From NCBI GenBank assembly GCA_012184525.1, contig WOFQ01000002.1, positions 1,488,001-1,552,000 on the forward strand: a stretch of 64,000 nt of DNA, written 5' to 3'. The notes under the pieces are model-generated. The model searched no databases. It was not told the origin of the DNA and saw only the letters and a program-made list of their open reading frames with translations. Of this stretch, positions 23,113 to 34,141 are shown piece by piece. The position numbers and the translations under genes were made by a program. Numbering within the stretch: the stretch's first letter is position 1; the number at the start of each line of letters is the position of its first letter. Source of the DNA: Xenoacremonium recifei (lineage: Eukaryota; Ascomycota; Sordariomycetes; Hypocreales; Nectriaceae).

Positions 23113-24240
23113 TCAAGCAACTTTTACAATCAGTTTGCCTTTCGCGTGTTTGGTAGCGAGCTTCTCGTAGGCCTATGTCGCTTGTCAGCCGAGGATCCAA
23201 TGCCCCCCTTAAAATAGCACCACTTACCTCAAGTACTTGATCCATGGTGAAAACCTCAATCGGAATCTCTGTAACCCAGCCTGCTTCATACCAACTAGCT
23301 ACCTCCTTGGCTCGGGCCCCCGCAGGATTGTTGTTCACTCTTACGAATTGTCGCGGACCCCCGCCAAGGATCGCGGGCTGAAGGCTGAGCTTGATGGCTG
23401 ATGCAAAACTTCCAGCAAAAGTCATGAACTTTCCATCTTTCTTGAGGAAACCCGAGGACTTCTTGTAGAGTTTTTCATCGCCGATGCAGTCTATAACGAG
23501 GTCAAAGGGTTTGTCGCTGAACTGAGATGCAAGTCGATCGTAAATTACACCGGGCGCAGTGTAGTCAATCGTCTGAGAAGCCAGAGCATTAGAACCTCCT
23601 TTGTTCGGGGATAGAAAGAAGGAGAAGCACTTACTTGTTTGGCACCTAGTCGCAAGACAGTATCTTCATTTCTCTTTGAGCAGATCGCGGTGACATCGAC
23701 GCCTTTGGCGTTCAGAACCTGCGTCAAGATGGTACCAACTCCTCCACTAGCACCATTCAAGAGGACCTTGACACCCTTGCTAAGCTTTGCGGATTCCACC
23801 ACTACAGTCGCCGTCTGGCCAGCAACGCCCATGAGACCAACGGCAGTAGGTTCGTCCACTCCGGGTGGCTTCTCCGCCGCCGCATGACCAGGGACCACAA
23901 GATACTCGGCCAAGACCCCGTTGCCTTTGAAGATTTGAAGGGTAGGCACTGTGCCACAAACAGTCATGCCGACTTTGATGTGATCAGGGACATTGGAGCC
24001 AGCTTGAATCACTTCGCCGACAAAGTCGACCGCTGTGAACGCTGGTTTGCGGAAAGGATACCAGTTCTGCATCAAGACAAGATCAAGAGGGTTGAGGGCA
24101 GCATATGCAACCCGCACCATAATGTCATCCTTCTTGAGAGCAGTGGGCACTGGCCAGTCAGGCTTGAATTCCAGTGCATCTTTGGGAGGCCCGACTTTGG
24201 TGACCAGCCACGCCTTCATGGTCTTTGGTACAGCAGACAT
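23113..24240 (-). CDS. Zinc-independent MDR alcohol dehydrogenase/quinone reductase
   Basis: This is an NADPH-dependent medium-chain reductase. Three exons were inferred: 24240-23635, 23572-23228 and 23172-23113, for 336 residues. Visible are the GroES-like N-terminus (VAYAALNPLDLVLMQNWYP, FTAVDFVGEV) and the cofactor motif VLLNGASGGVGTILTQVL. TIDYTAPGV after the first intron and a C-terminus AKGKLIVKVA are typical of the group. No zinc-ligand cysteines are seen at the structural or catalytic sites. The ATG at 24240 is preferred to an in-frame TTG six codons earlier. It is divergent from a Zn2Cys6 regulator across 352 bp, an arrangement often seen for a regulator and its target. The substrate is unknown. 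Confidence 0.87.
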
Positions 24241-24592
24241 GGTGAAATGCAAAGACAAAAACTGATAGTGATGATGCTTTACTACGAGAAGGCAAGGCCC
24301 TCAATTATATACTTCTACTTGTTTGCCTCCCTGTCCTACAATTACAGCGTTCGGGTGTTACAAATGTGACGCTTGATTTGTTATACGGGCTTTAAGTTGG
24401 AGCCAATGAAAAAGGGGGAGAGGGTGGAGTGTCCAAAAGCGGCAATCCCTTCCACCGCATCCATTCCAGTTTTATAAGCATCCAGACCACACTAATTAAG
24501 GAGTTTCGCGACTCGCCCGCAAATCTAGACCTAGAAACTTCCGGTTCTATGAGGTCATTCGTCTCCTACCCAGATGCCTGGGGTGGTTGGCC
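24241..24592. promoter_or_regulatory. Divergent promoter, MDR reductase and Zn2Cys6 regulator
   Basis: This 352-bp region is shared by two genes read outward. CGG and CCG triplets occur, but none pair at the 10-bp spacing found in the cluster at 44-51 kb, so this is a useful negative comparison. Confidence 0.5.
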
Positions 24593-26324
24593 ATGAGCCC
24601 AGCATCCAAAGACAAAGACAACGAAACACGTCCTGCTTCGCTACCGAGGACCAGAACGAGAACGGGATGCGAACGATGTCGAAGTAGGAGACGAAAGTGT
24701 AGGTTAACACGCTCTTACGAGAGAAAGTTGCTGACTTCTGTTCTCTTACGTCCAGGTGATGAATCAAAACCGCAATGCAACCGCTGTATCGACGCCGGAT
24801 CGGAGTGTCGCTATGTATCGATTGTCTCCTTCCTAGACAAAAATTCGAGAACCATCGAAAGACAGCTGGTTCCTGAAACCAGCTTGGCACCTGGAAGGGA
24901 AGTGCAGGTATGTAGAGATTGGTGAAAGCACATTGGCTTCATGGGCTAACGGAAAATGCTTTCAAGTTTGTGAACTACGCGCCATCAGCCCAGCCGCCTC
25001 AATCAACTGCTAAAAACGCGGACATTCATCAAGAGGACGACTCACACTGGGAGAAGGAAGCCCGAGCCCTATCAAAAACACACTATGAAGTTGTTCAACT
25101 TGAAGAGCCCCCTACACCGCGGACAATATCCCCGGATGCAGCCCGACTTCTCGCACATTACATGGACCGAGTCGCTCCTTGGGTACGCTTACACTTAGAA
25201 CAGTCTCCAAGCTCACAAACTAGACATAACTAATGGAAGAACATAGCTTGATATCTTAGATGCCTCCCGCACATTTGGCGTCCTGCTCCCCCGCCTCGCC
25301 ATGGAGTCTTCTGGAGTATTGAAATCGATTCTGCATCTTTCTGCCTCGACTTGCGACGACCAAACATTCACCGAAACTGATGTAGAAAATCTTAAAGGAG
25401 CTTCTTCCACGAACAAGGGTTACGAGTTCTGGGCTTTGCAAGAGATGGTCAGGTACGTGTTTGGGAGAGCCAGGGCCTTCGTCGAAACCCAACCAACCTC
25501 ATGGGATTCCGCTTTCATAGATGGCTGGGGGACGATAAGTTTCAGCGGGTTAAGACCTGCTGATAAAACCTACCAAAAGATTTTGCTGAGCCTGGTTGTG
25601 CTCATGGTTAGGTTTGGTAAGCATGACATATTTGATTTGTCGCCGTCTGTCTCCCCTTGTCATAGCTAATTACTCTGTAGAAGTGGCACATGCTTTAATC
25701 AAAGAGACTCGACCAGCCATTGGATCAGAAGTATTGAAAGATATCCTTGCGCCATTCAAAAATGATCAAGAGGAGAGTGCTTTGAAGCCGGAGCTGACTT
25801 CTTCAATTGACTGCTTGGCTCTTCTCGTAGATGCCACCCGGTTGTGCTTACCTGCAGTAGGCGCCGGCGGGGAAAGAATAAGATATCGCAATGAGTCTTG
25901 GAGGCAATTGTCAGATCGACTTCAATCATGGTTCTCAAGTCGTCCTCCTGGCCTCTTACCTTTAGCTCATGTGAAGGATGGAGCTGGCTCATCCCGAGGA
26001 CTACTCTTTACTCATAGCGCGGGATTCGCTGCCGCTGTATTTTACCACACGGCTTTGATGATTCTGTTGAGTGTAGGCCAGGACAGTCGGGATATTGCGG
26101 CGGAGGGAAACCGCATGACTTGGAATGCTCACCAAATTTGCGACCTTGCACAACGAGGTCACCATTTAGCTGGTTTTTGGGATCCCTGTACTATTGCCAG
26201 TTTGATTTTGGCTGTTCGAAGGGCGGGGAACAGTAATCAAGATCTAAGTTCTTGTATCGAGGAGCTGGAATCAAGCGGATGGAATATAGACAAACGTGGT
26301 ATGTATTCGGATAACGAGGTGTAG
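24593..26324 (+). CDS. Zn2Cys6 fungal transcription factor
   Basis: This is a binuclear zinc-cluster regulator. Five exons, 24593-24698, 24756-24907, 24967-25182, 25247-25616 and 25681-26324, give 495 residues, with all phases consistent. The zinc cluster is CERCRSRRRKC followed by DESKPQCNRCIDAGSEC; the first intron falls inside the third cysteine codon, a frequent position in this family. A basic, Arg-rich leader precedes it. The C-terminal half matches the loose fungal-specific regulator domain (LDASRTFGVLLPRLAMESSG; FYHTALMILLS near the end). It is divergent from the MDR reductase, its most likely target. The protein is short for the family, without a long C-terminal activation tail. Confidence 0.88.
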
Positions 26325-26716
26325 GTTAGTCTATTCCTGATGGTGCGTTAAGATGTCACACTGAAGGCGCCACATTGACCCTTTGAACACGCTTGCAACT
26401 CAGTCTCTTCTGTTTTCTCATATTAGACTAAGGAGTATAAGTTCCTGGTCGGATAGTTGGAGGGCCATCATCGTTCTACCAATAGTCTCTTGCTTTCCCC
26501 CACGCTTATACCTCTGCCTTCCCTTCGCCTCTTGAGGAGCCAAGGTATAAAAGCCCGATTGGCACGGCCACTCGACACCTGATGAAGAGACTTAACTACA
26601 AACCTTTGTTCTTCAGTGCGTATACATTTGATCATCTCTAAAGCGGGCGACCTCTTCCTCTTTCATCAACTCAAATTCAGGACCAAGAAAGACCCGAACC
26701 CTCTCAGGGAGAACAT
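26325..26716. other. Convergent intergenic region
   Basis: This 392-bp region lies between the regulator's stop and the stop of the STAND-N-domain gene. No feature is seen. Confidence 0.4.
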
Positions 26717-29700
26717 CTATAGAAGCAGATCAGCCGTGCTAAGCCTGAATAGTTTGGTAAAGAACCTACAAGTCTCGACTGCCGCTACAGACTGGGTCAT
26801 TGCATTTATTACACCGTGATCCACGACGAATAGTTGCGAAATGCGCCACCGCCAATAGCCCCATATGAAAATTCTCAGTGATCTGGGTGAAAGCTCCATT
26901 TTTTCGATCCGTGTCGTAAAATCTTCCATCAACGCGTCCAGTTCGCAGGCATTCATATTTGTTTCCTCATCGGACTGGAGCCGTCGAAGTTTGCACTCAT
27001 CAAAAGCCATAATTAAATTTGGCATGGGAGGTGGAACCCGACCTGAGAAGCATCTGTTCTCCCAAATTGGATGGGCGAAGTTCCCGTTGATGCCCCCTTT
27101 GAAGCACTGCAGCATTTCCAGGCCAATGTGCTTGAACTGACAACAGGTATGAGGCATATCGAGAGTCTCAAAAGTAAGAAAATGTATGAACTCTACGATA
27201 TTCTGAGTCTTTAGCTGACGGATATTGGAGTTCTCATCTCCGTGTTCAAGATCAAAAAGAAATAAGACGATCTCATGGTGGACCGAAAACCCGGGCGGAA
27301 GATTACTTCTGTCCGCCGTTGATTTTAAAAAAAGTATCAACGGTGAGCACCCCGAGGATGTAGGGGAGCACCGACACTGGCAAATGTCGGATTTCCAAGA
27401 CCTAGAAATAATTTGTTGCCTCAACTCGGACTCTAGTCCACATATTGGTGAGACCCTAAGCATCCCGGGAAGGTAGAAAGACATCTCGCAATCAGAAGAG
27501 CTTCCGTACCAGCCAAGCAAACTGGCAAGGTAATGTCTTCCAGTGGAGTGTATGTTGAGGCCAAGACCCATGGGGTCCGTTGGGGTCTGGTCGAGGATTC
27601 CTTGTTCTTCTAGCCACTCTGTGGTATCGGATGGGTGAGCTTTGTCCCAAGTGTAACCCCAACGATGATGGCGATGAAAGGGATCAGTATAACGTCGGAC
27701 AATAATGGGCGTGAGTCCAAAATAATCGTGTGAATTGTAAGAGCAAAAGCCGCTCTCAAAGAAAATCTTGTAAAAGTATAACGGAAACCCACAATGATAT
27801 ATGCTTGTGTAGTGCCGATGAACTCGAAGATGGGTAGGGACATGAATTCTGGCTTGGTCAAGCAAGGCACAGAGATATGATGCCTGGCCATCTGCATCCG
27901 ACGTAGAACAGGGCTCATTGAGCCCCAACTCCATCTTGGCTAACGACAAGAGGTTTCGCCTTCTTTCAAATATTCTGGAAGCGAAGACCTGGATGCATTC
28001 GAGCGGGGCACCGACCAATGCGGGAACGACCTCAGCAAGATCAATAGAACATCCTTTATGCATAAGGATGTCGACCGATTCAATGATATTGAGGTGGATG
28101 GCACAGAAAATAGGGGAGGAAAAATAAAAATTGGGGCAATCATCAATGAGATGCGCTGCTTTCGTCTCCAGCAACCTTCGCAATCCATTAGGCCATGAAA
28201 GCGATAGTTCAATCACATTGTATCCTAGGTATATTTTCGTCGCCATGTCCGGGTCCTCGGAAATGCAATTGTCAAGCTCAGTGAGAGACTGTCGTGCGAT
28301 CGCCTGAAAAATAGGAGGAATATCTTGTAGCCCTATGAGCTTATCAGCATCTAATAACATTATTTATATGAATCATGTTTCAGCAACATTTCTCACCATC
28401 AATGACTGTACCTAAGGGTATCAAAGGAGACAAGCGCCCAATAGCGACAAGTGCCGTGAGATACCGATTGACTTCTTCGCCCTCCAAGTCTGCTTGGAGT
28501 AATCTTGCGGCATATACCAGTCTTTGTCTGGCATTGTGGACGAGAGGATCATCATCTGCCCTACCACGGACAGTGATCATCGCATAAATTGTCATCATGT
28601 GCATACTAAAGAAGTGAGCGGCATGTACTAGTGTCGTGGATGGCCTGGTATTAAAACTTGCGGTGACAAATAGAAGTTCGTCGGGGCAACTCGTTGCAGG
28701 GACTGAAATCGCCGTACCAGCTCTTGGAATAATGTGGCGTGTGAGAGTACTACGCGAAAATCGATCGAATCTAATACCCATACAAGGAAAATCTATTACG
28801 TTCTTGTTAGTCTACGTAGTAGTATCAGGGCGTGACATGAATTTACCTCAGACAGACTTCTTCAAGACTCGTCAAGTTGAAGTGGGGATAATTCTCCCTC
28901 TCTGAGCAGCGTGAAGATTGTTTGCTCCAGTTCTTGCATGCTTTGCAAGATTTGAGCACTTGATCTCGGGCCTGTCAAGTCTCTTGAGCGTGGAAAGGCC
29001 TTCAGACACTCGGAAGAGAGGGGGCTTCTTTCATCCGGCACAACATTCCTGTAGCTGACTGAGAGGCCTAGACTGCTATTACCGCTCTCGTAGGCGACAC
29101 ACACCTTGGCCATACAGGCAGTAAACCAGGCTAGTCTCAGAGGAAATTTTGCATTCATCTTCTTTTTCGTTTTCGGTTCAATACCGTAGAATGGGCAACC
29201 AGGAATGCACGCATACCTCTCGAATTGGAAACGAAAGTCCCAGAAGCCGAACGAAAATTCGGCTGGACGAGCTTTTCTGGCACAACTGCAATCCCCTGGT
29301 TTCTCTCTGAGATCCTCCATCACGGTCGTAATGCCGTAAGATTGATCTACCACTGCGCTCGCGTGAGGGTGTGGAGGCCCTTGGCCATTACCATGACCCG
29401 GAGGAGTCGTAGTGGCATAAATGTGGTGGTCCTGGAGGTAGCCTTGGTCCCCTGGCCAAGAAATTTGCATACCCTTAAGACAGAAAATATCAGCAGGCGT
29501 AAAACCATAGAAGAGAACAAGGACAGCTATACCGTGCGAGAAGCGATTGACAGCGTCGAGTCTACTTTTGCGCTGAGCTCTCGCAGCATATGCAGCATAC
29601 TCTCGTTTCCAGCTGCGATAGATGCAGTGTTATTCTCAATTATCGTGAATTTGCCACTGACGTCAAGGCCGAGGTCTTTTACAAGACATTCTGTGTGATC

Positions 29701-30568
29701 GATTTGTTTTGAAACCCGGCCTAGTGCATCATCGACGCTGCGCTCTATGCAAACTAGGTTTGCTTGCATTTGGCTGCACACGCTTAGTAGTTGCTCGCCT
29801 TGAGACTGAGCGTTGTCTTGAAAGAGTTGAACCGCATTGTTGAGGCTAGTGAGGTTGTCCTGAACTCCCTTTTGAGAGTACAAAATTTCATTGAATTTGG
29901 CATCTGAATGGCTCCGGTGAGTATTTGTGCTGTCGACGGCCTGTCCCAACTTGATGTTAGTTTGGGAATGTAGGTTTATTAGTGTATCGTGTTGAACTTT
30001 TGAATGATCCTGAGAACTTTGCATGGCAAGATCAAGCCGATCAAGTCGATCGTGTAGTGCAAGTCCGGTCTGTCTGTTAACTGTAAGTGACGAGAGCTTA
30101 AGTTTTGGTTGTCGAGGCAGCGACTTACAATGATGTAGTAACTATAGCTAGATCCAAGTTCCGCAACAGGTCTTGCACAGATTGACATAGAGAAATTAAC
30201 TTCTCCTGGCGGAAAGGGTAAAGCAGACCTTGCCCAGCCTCCTCGATCCGCGTGCGTGTATTTGTTGTAGACTTCCTCCCATTGAAATCAACCAGAAGCT
30301 GCTGAAACTCAAGGAGTTTGTGTTCGCTATCTTTCAGACATTGTTGAATTGTGGTCGAATCGGCCCAGCTCTTGCTGTCGAGCTTGGGCAGTATTCCGGT
30401 GAGTTGGTGAAAGAGACGTGTTAGTGTTTGTGTAGCTTGGAGATGGTCCTCAATCTCTCGTTTCCTGCCTCTGACTGATCGTAGATATGAGACGAGGCCT
30501 TGGCAGACCTGAATACCGAGCGAGGCAATGCCGACTGCAGTGCCCGTGACCGACAAAGGGTCTCCCAT
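26717..30568 (-). CDS. Large protein with fungal STAND/NLR N-terminal domain, possibly disrupted
   Basis: The N-terminus MGDPLSVTGTAVGIASLGIQ is the hallmark of the helical domain that opens many fungal STAND (NLR-like) proteins. Clear exons are 30568-30129, 30073-29533 and 29473 to about 28865, then one ending at 28397 and a last one 28350-26717. A coiled region (residues about 160-320) follows the N-domain. The C-terminal half has ankyrin-like spacing (GYNVIELSLSWPNGLRRLL; SSPIFCAIHLNIIESVDIL), with no NACHT or NB-ARC motif. The join between the third and fourth exons is unresolved. The third exon runs into TGA at 28864-28862, and the best donor (GAG|GTAAAT) lies beyond it in another frame. 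A weak GTCTTG donor could rescue the frame; otherwise the gene is broken there. The role is unknown; related proteins act in allorecognition or immunity. Confidence 0.65.
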
Positions 30569-31217
30569 TTTGTACGTACAATCGCAACAAGGCAGAGACA
30601 AAAATTGTGGTATTGCGACGGAGAAGCAGATAAGCAGTCTGGGAAGGCGATCCCGCGTGAACGGGAGGTCAGAGGAAAACAGAGAAGCGGGAATAAAATG
30701 CCTCAGGAGATTCTGTCCTTGCTCATCTTCACTAGGCACTCACGTGTCCGCCTTGTTTTTGAATGTGCAAATGCAAGCATACGCTGTGGCGTTGCTCTCT
30801 CGATGGTCATTGGATATCAGACACCCAGTCAGCACAACTAAGTTGGGGCTGAGCCTGTGTTCCACAGGCCTACGTGGCAAGGCATTTTGGCTCTGAAGTT
30901 TTGAGGCCAGTTAAGAGTTTTGTTATAATTTTGAGCTCGTCATGAATTCTTGAAGTCTGGCTCCGCGACAGATTTACAAAAATATCTGAAGCCTGGTCTG
31001 GGTTCATATAGGATAGTGGGCACTATGAATTTGCGTTCGTGGTTGATTACACCCTGCTCACCGCATCTCGTCCCATGAGGTTAAATCAGTGCGGAAATCA
31101 GGGATATGGAGTAAGCACTATGTCCTCAGCCGGGGAGTTGGGGGCGAAGCTATATTAAGTAGAGACAGTGGAACGATAGATTATTTAAGCACCTATAATC
31201 TATAGTATTCCATAGAT
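30569..31217. other. Intergenic region
   Basis: This 649-bp region is the promoter of the STAND-N-domain gene and 3' flank of the phosphatase gene. Overlapping short ORFs look random. Confidence 0.4.
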
Positions 31218-32297
31218 TTACAGAATATCCTCTGGCTTTACAACCACCCAATTCTTATCAGCCGTAACAGGTAAGCCTAGCCTGTCCTGTTCCTGGCTAT
31301 ACTCCTTGATCATCCCTTTTAGCTGCGTGAAATAGCTGTTCTTGCGGTTGATCCAGAGATGGATGCCACCCCGAGCCACATCCACTCCATGGAATTGCAT
31401 AGGGCCATCACTCTCTGGTGTGTCTCCTCCAACCAAAACTGGCTGCTTCCACTGATCGATGTATTTAAGGATCGCAGCCCATTTTCCTTCTTTCCAAGTT
31501 GCTGGGGTCCACAGGAAAGGCGTCATGACGAGATCGAGGTTTGCTTCTTGGCTGTAAGTGCCGTCCTCAATTTGTTTGCGCGAGGAGGTAACCTCGCCGG
31601 AAGTTGTGTTCTTCAACAGGAGGGTTACTCCAATGACATTCTCGGGCTTCAAGTTGTAACCATACTTTGGGTCTGAGACGACCATCCTGACAACCTCCTC
31701 AGACGAGGCACTCATGACGTATACCTCAATATTGTTGGCCATGAGTCTATTCCAAAGCTCCACCTGCCCGGTGAAGATTTTGGGCGGATTGATTGTGGTG
31801 TTGGTAAGGACACCATCTTCATAGTAGGAAGTAGGGATCGTCTCGTTCAAAGACATGAGCTCGTCCACGTAACCCTTGAGTGTCCGCAGCTTGATTCCGC
31901 TAAAGACTTGAGCAGCAAACGGATAGCAGAGGGCATCGTCAATGTCGCATAGCCGCAGGTAGTAGCTGTAAAGAGTCTCTTTGTACGACATTGACGCATT
32001 GTGAATATCTTTGAAAGGAATGATTTTGAGGGAGGGGTCGAGGTTTTCGCGAGACAGCACTCCCTTGTTCTCTAGAAACGGCAAGAGAGATTCTTCGATG
32101 TCGTATTCGTAGCTGGTGTTGTCCATGTCGAAAACAGCATAGCTGCCATTTCTGTGCGTATTCTCCTGGATCATATTGTTGAGAGCCTGTGCGGCCTTCG
32201 GGGGCCAATGCTTCAGCTCCGGCCCAGCGAGACCTGCAGATGTCGCCAAGCACCTGCTCAGGAAGCCGAGCGCGGCTGTCATAAGAGTTGCTTTCAT
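31218..32297 (-). CDS. Secreted HAD-family phosphatase, phosphorylcholine-phosphatase-like
   Basis: This is a single exon of 359 residues. An N-terminal signal peptide is visible (MKATLMTAALGFLSRCLA). The HAD nucleophile motif is AVFDMDNTSYEYD (D-x-D-x-T). Motif II Ser/Thr is in VYVMSASSEEVVRMVV, and the acidic motif IV region is VLVGGDTPESDGPM. The arrangement and the long cap inserted after motif I resemble bacterial phosphorylcholine phosphatase (PchP) and its fungal homologues. Several N-glycosylation sequons occur (NGS, NAS, NTT). The likely role is release of phosphate from phosphomonoesters outside the cell; the choline specificity is inferred from resemblance only. Confidence 0.8.
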   Translation of the reverse strand: MKATLMTAALGFLSRCLATSAGLAGPELKHWPPKAAQALNNMIQENTHRNGSYAVFDMDNTSYEYDIEESLLPFLENKGVLSRENLDPSLKIIPFKDIHNASMSYKETLYSYYLRLCDIDDALCYPFAAQVFSGIKLRTLKGYVDELMSLNETIPTSYYEDGVLTNTTINPPKIFTGQVELWNRLMANNIEVYVMSASSEEVVRMVVSDPKYGYNLKPENVIGVTLLLKNTTSGEVTSSRKQIEDGTYSQEANLDLVMTPFLWTPATWKEGKWAAILKYIDQWKQPVLVGGDTPESDGPMQFHGVDVARGGIHLWINRKNSYFTQLKGMIKEYSQEQDRLGLPVTADKNWVVVKPEDIL

Positions 32298-34141
32298 GGT
32301 TGCTGAGCTTCCGCACGTAGGAACCTAATGTTTGTCTGGCAAGAAGGGATTAATGGGGTAGGATAGCTAGGAAGGCCTTTAAGAAATATAAATATCTTGT
32401 AGATCCCTGAGCAGAAAAACAACGATTAAACTTTGCTGATAATCATGGACTATTCCGCGTATCAGCTCACCAATATGGCTAGTTGATCCGGCTGCACAAA
32501 CTCCATACGAGTTGAGGGCCGGTGATGGCGGGACTTGGCGGGCTCCAGTGACATCGCGGCTGGATCTACAATTGGTGGATGGCTCTCGATGAAGATGAAG
32601 AGAACCACCGGGAACGGGTACGCCGCCCCATGAAAACTATGACCTCAATGCCGATCACAACCAGTTGTAGACGGCATATCCGCGACAGCAGCTATCAGCG
32701 CGGTACGCGGTCCGCCATATGTACAATTATTTCTCGTTCCTGGTTCTCTGATAGGCATAAGCTTTCTAATGCCGGTCGCAAGATATGTGCTATTCACAAC
32801 TTATGCAGTGTCACACGCGCAAATGAAGGGTGTTCATAGTTTGACTGGTCTGTGGCTTTGGGCCAAACATGAAATCTTGATGAGACAACCAGGAAACCTA
32901 AGCCGACCAGAAACCCATCGCAACTGGTATTCTCCCCTCAACAACTCTCAAGCTGCCTCGGTGGGTTATCGATTAGACGCTCAAAAAGATAGGTCGACTC
33001 CTCAGCGGTGGACTAGTTCCAACCCGTGGTGATCTATCTGACATCTACATGAGCGTGATTTTGTGGGTGCCGCTCATGAACGAAACCAAAGTTGAGGCTC
33101 GTCTCCCTGTGTTGTCAAACAAAGGCGAATAATCATGGCTTCAGCCTGCCTGTCGGCGTATGCCGTACAAGGTGATGATAGCAAGTATTTATTTAAGTTT
33201 ATTCCTCTAAATCTCAAGTCTACTCACGCAGACTATTCATTGGAGACGGGACCGCACACGGTGTTGGAAGGATTTTACAATTTTGGCTTGGTGGATATGA
33301 AGCCTGAGGGGAAGTTGCTTGCTGGAAACCCTTTTTACAGCAGGCCCAAAAATTGCAGGCCGGCTCCTACGGATAGCAGAGAGTGGTTGTAACGCATTAA
33401 TATCATCTATGTTCGACAACTTCATTGTCTTGAGTTTAATCCTCCCGATGGAAAAACAATGCTCTGATCTCAGGCTCTATATGTGAAACAAATAGTTCGG
33501 TCGGGCCTTAGCCAATATTTTACTATTTCCGAAATATCATGCTAGTGACCAGAATATTCTTAAGCGAATGGCACGTTTCATAGAAAAGAAGTCCAATCCG
33601 GTTCGTCCCATAATACCCATCTTATGTATGGAGACTAAACAGGGGATAGAAGAGTCCGGATCTATAGCCGAGCCTCAAATGCACCCTAGGATCTAAGCTC
33701 AAAAAGAAGTATCCCACTTAAGCTTACAAAAAGTCCAATTTGTGTCCAAAGGGACCGCATGTACTCCGTAGGATCCGGCTTAATAGAGTCCCCAGTCCAC
33801 TCGTGTTTAATTAGGGCTGACCATATATAATATGAGGAGTCCAAGGATCGTGGTTCCTCCCAGCGTCCACCAATGGCGGATGTACTGGAGCAAATTTTGC
33901 AAACAAGATCAGGCGATGCATAAGTTTGGGGAGTTTTGGGCTTTCCCATTTAGCTTAGAAGAAAAGAGGCCGTTGTAGGCAGGTGACTATTTTGCTAGTT
34001 AGATTTACAACAGCCTCGCATCTTGAGAACTATGGAACCTGAGCTAATTTCTAGGATCACTATTAAAGAGTGATCGGCCGTCTGCCTTTCCTTGTCTATC
34101 AGGTGTCTTTGCTTTCCACACCAAAGGGTACAGGGGTCACT
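32298..34141. other. Gene-poor intergenic region, 1.8 kb
   Basis: This is AT-rich DNA without a supported gene. Small ORFs at 32579-32839, 33135-33392 (85 codons) and 33686-33949 lack recognisable features. I looked for transposon termini or inverted repeats and saw none. Confidence 0.4.

Noticed and set aside
32298..34141. Possible transposon remnant in the gene-poor stretch
   Set aside because: No transposase or reverse-transcriptase motif, no terminal inverted or long direct repeats and no target duplication could be seen.
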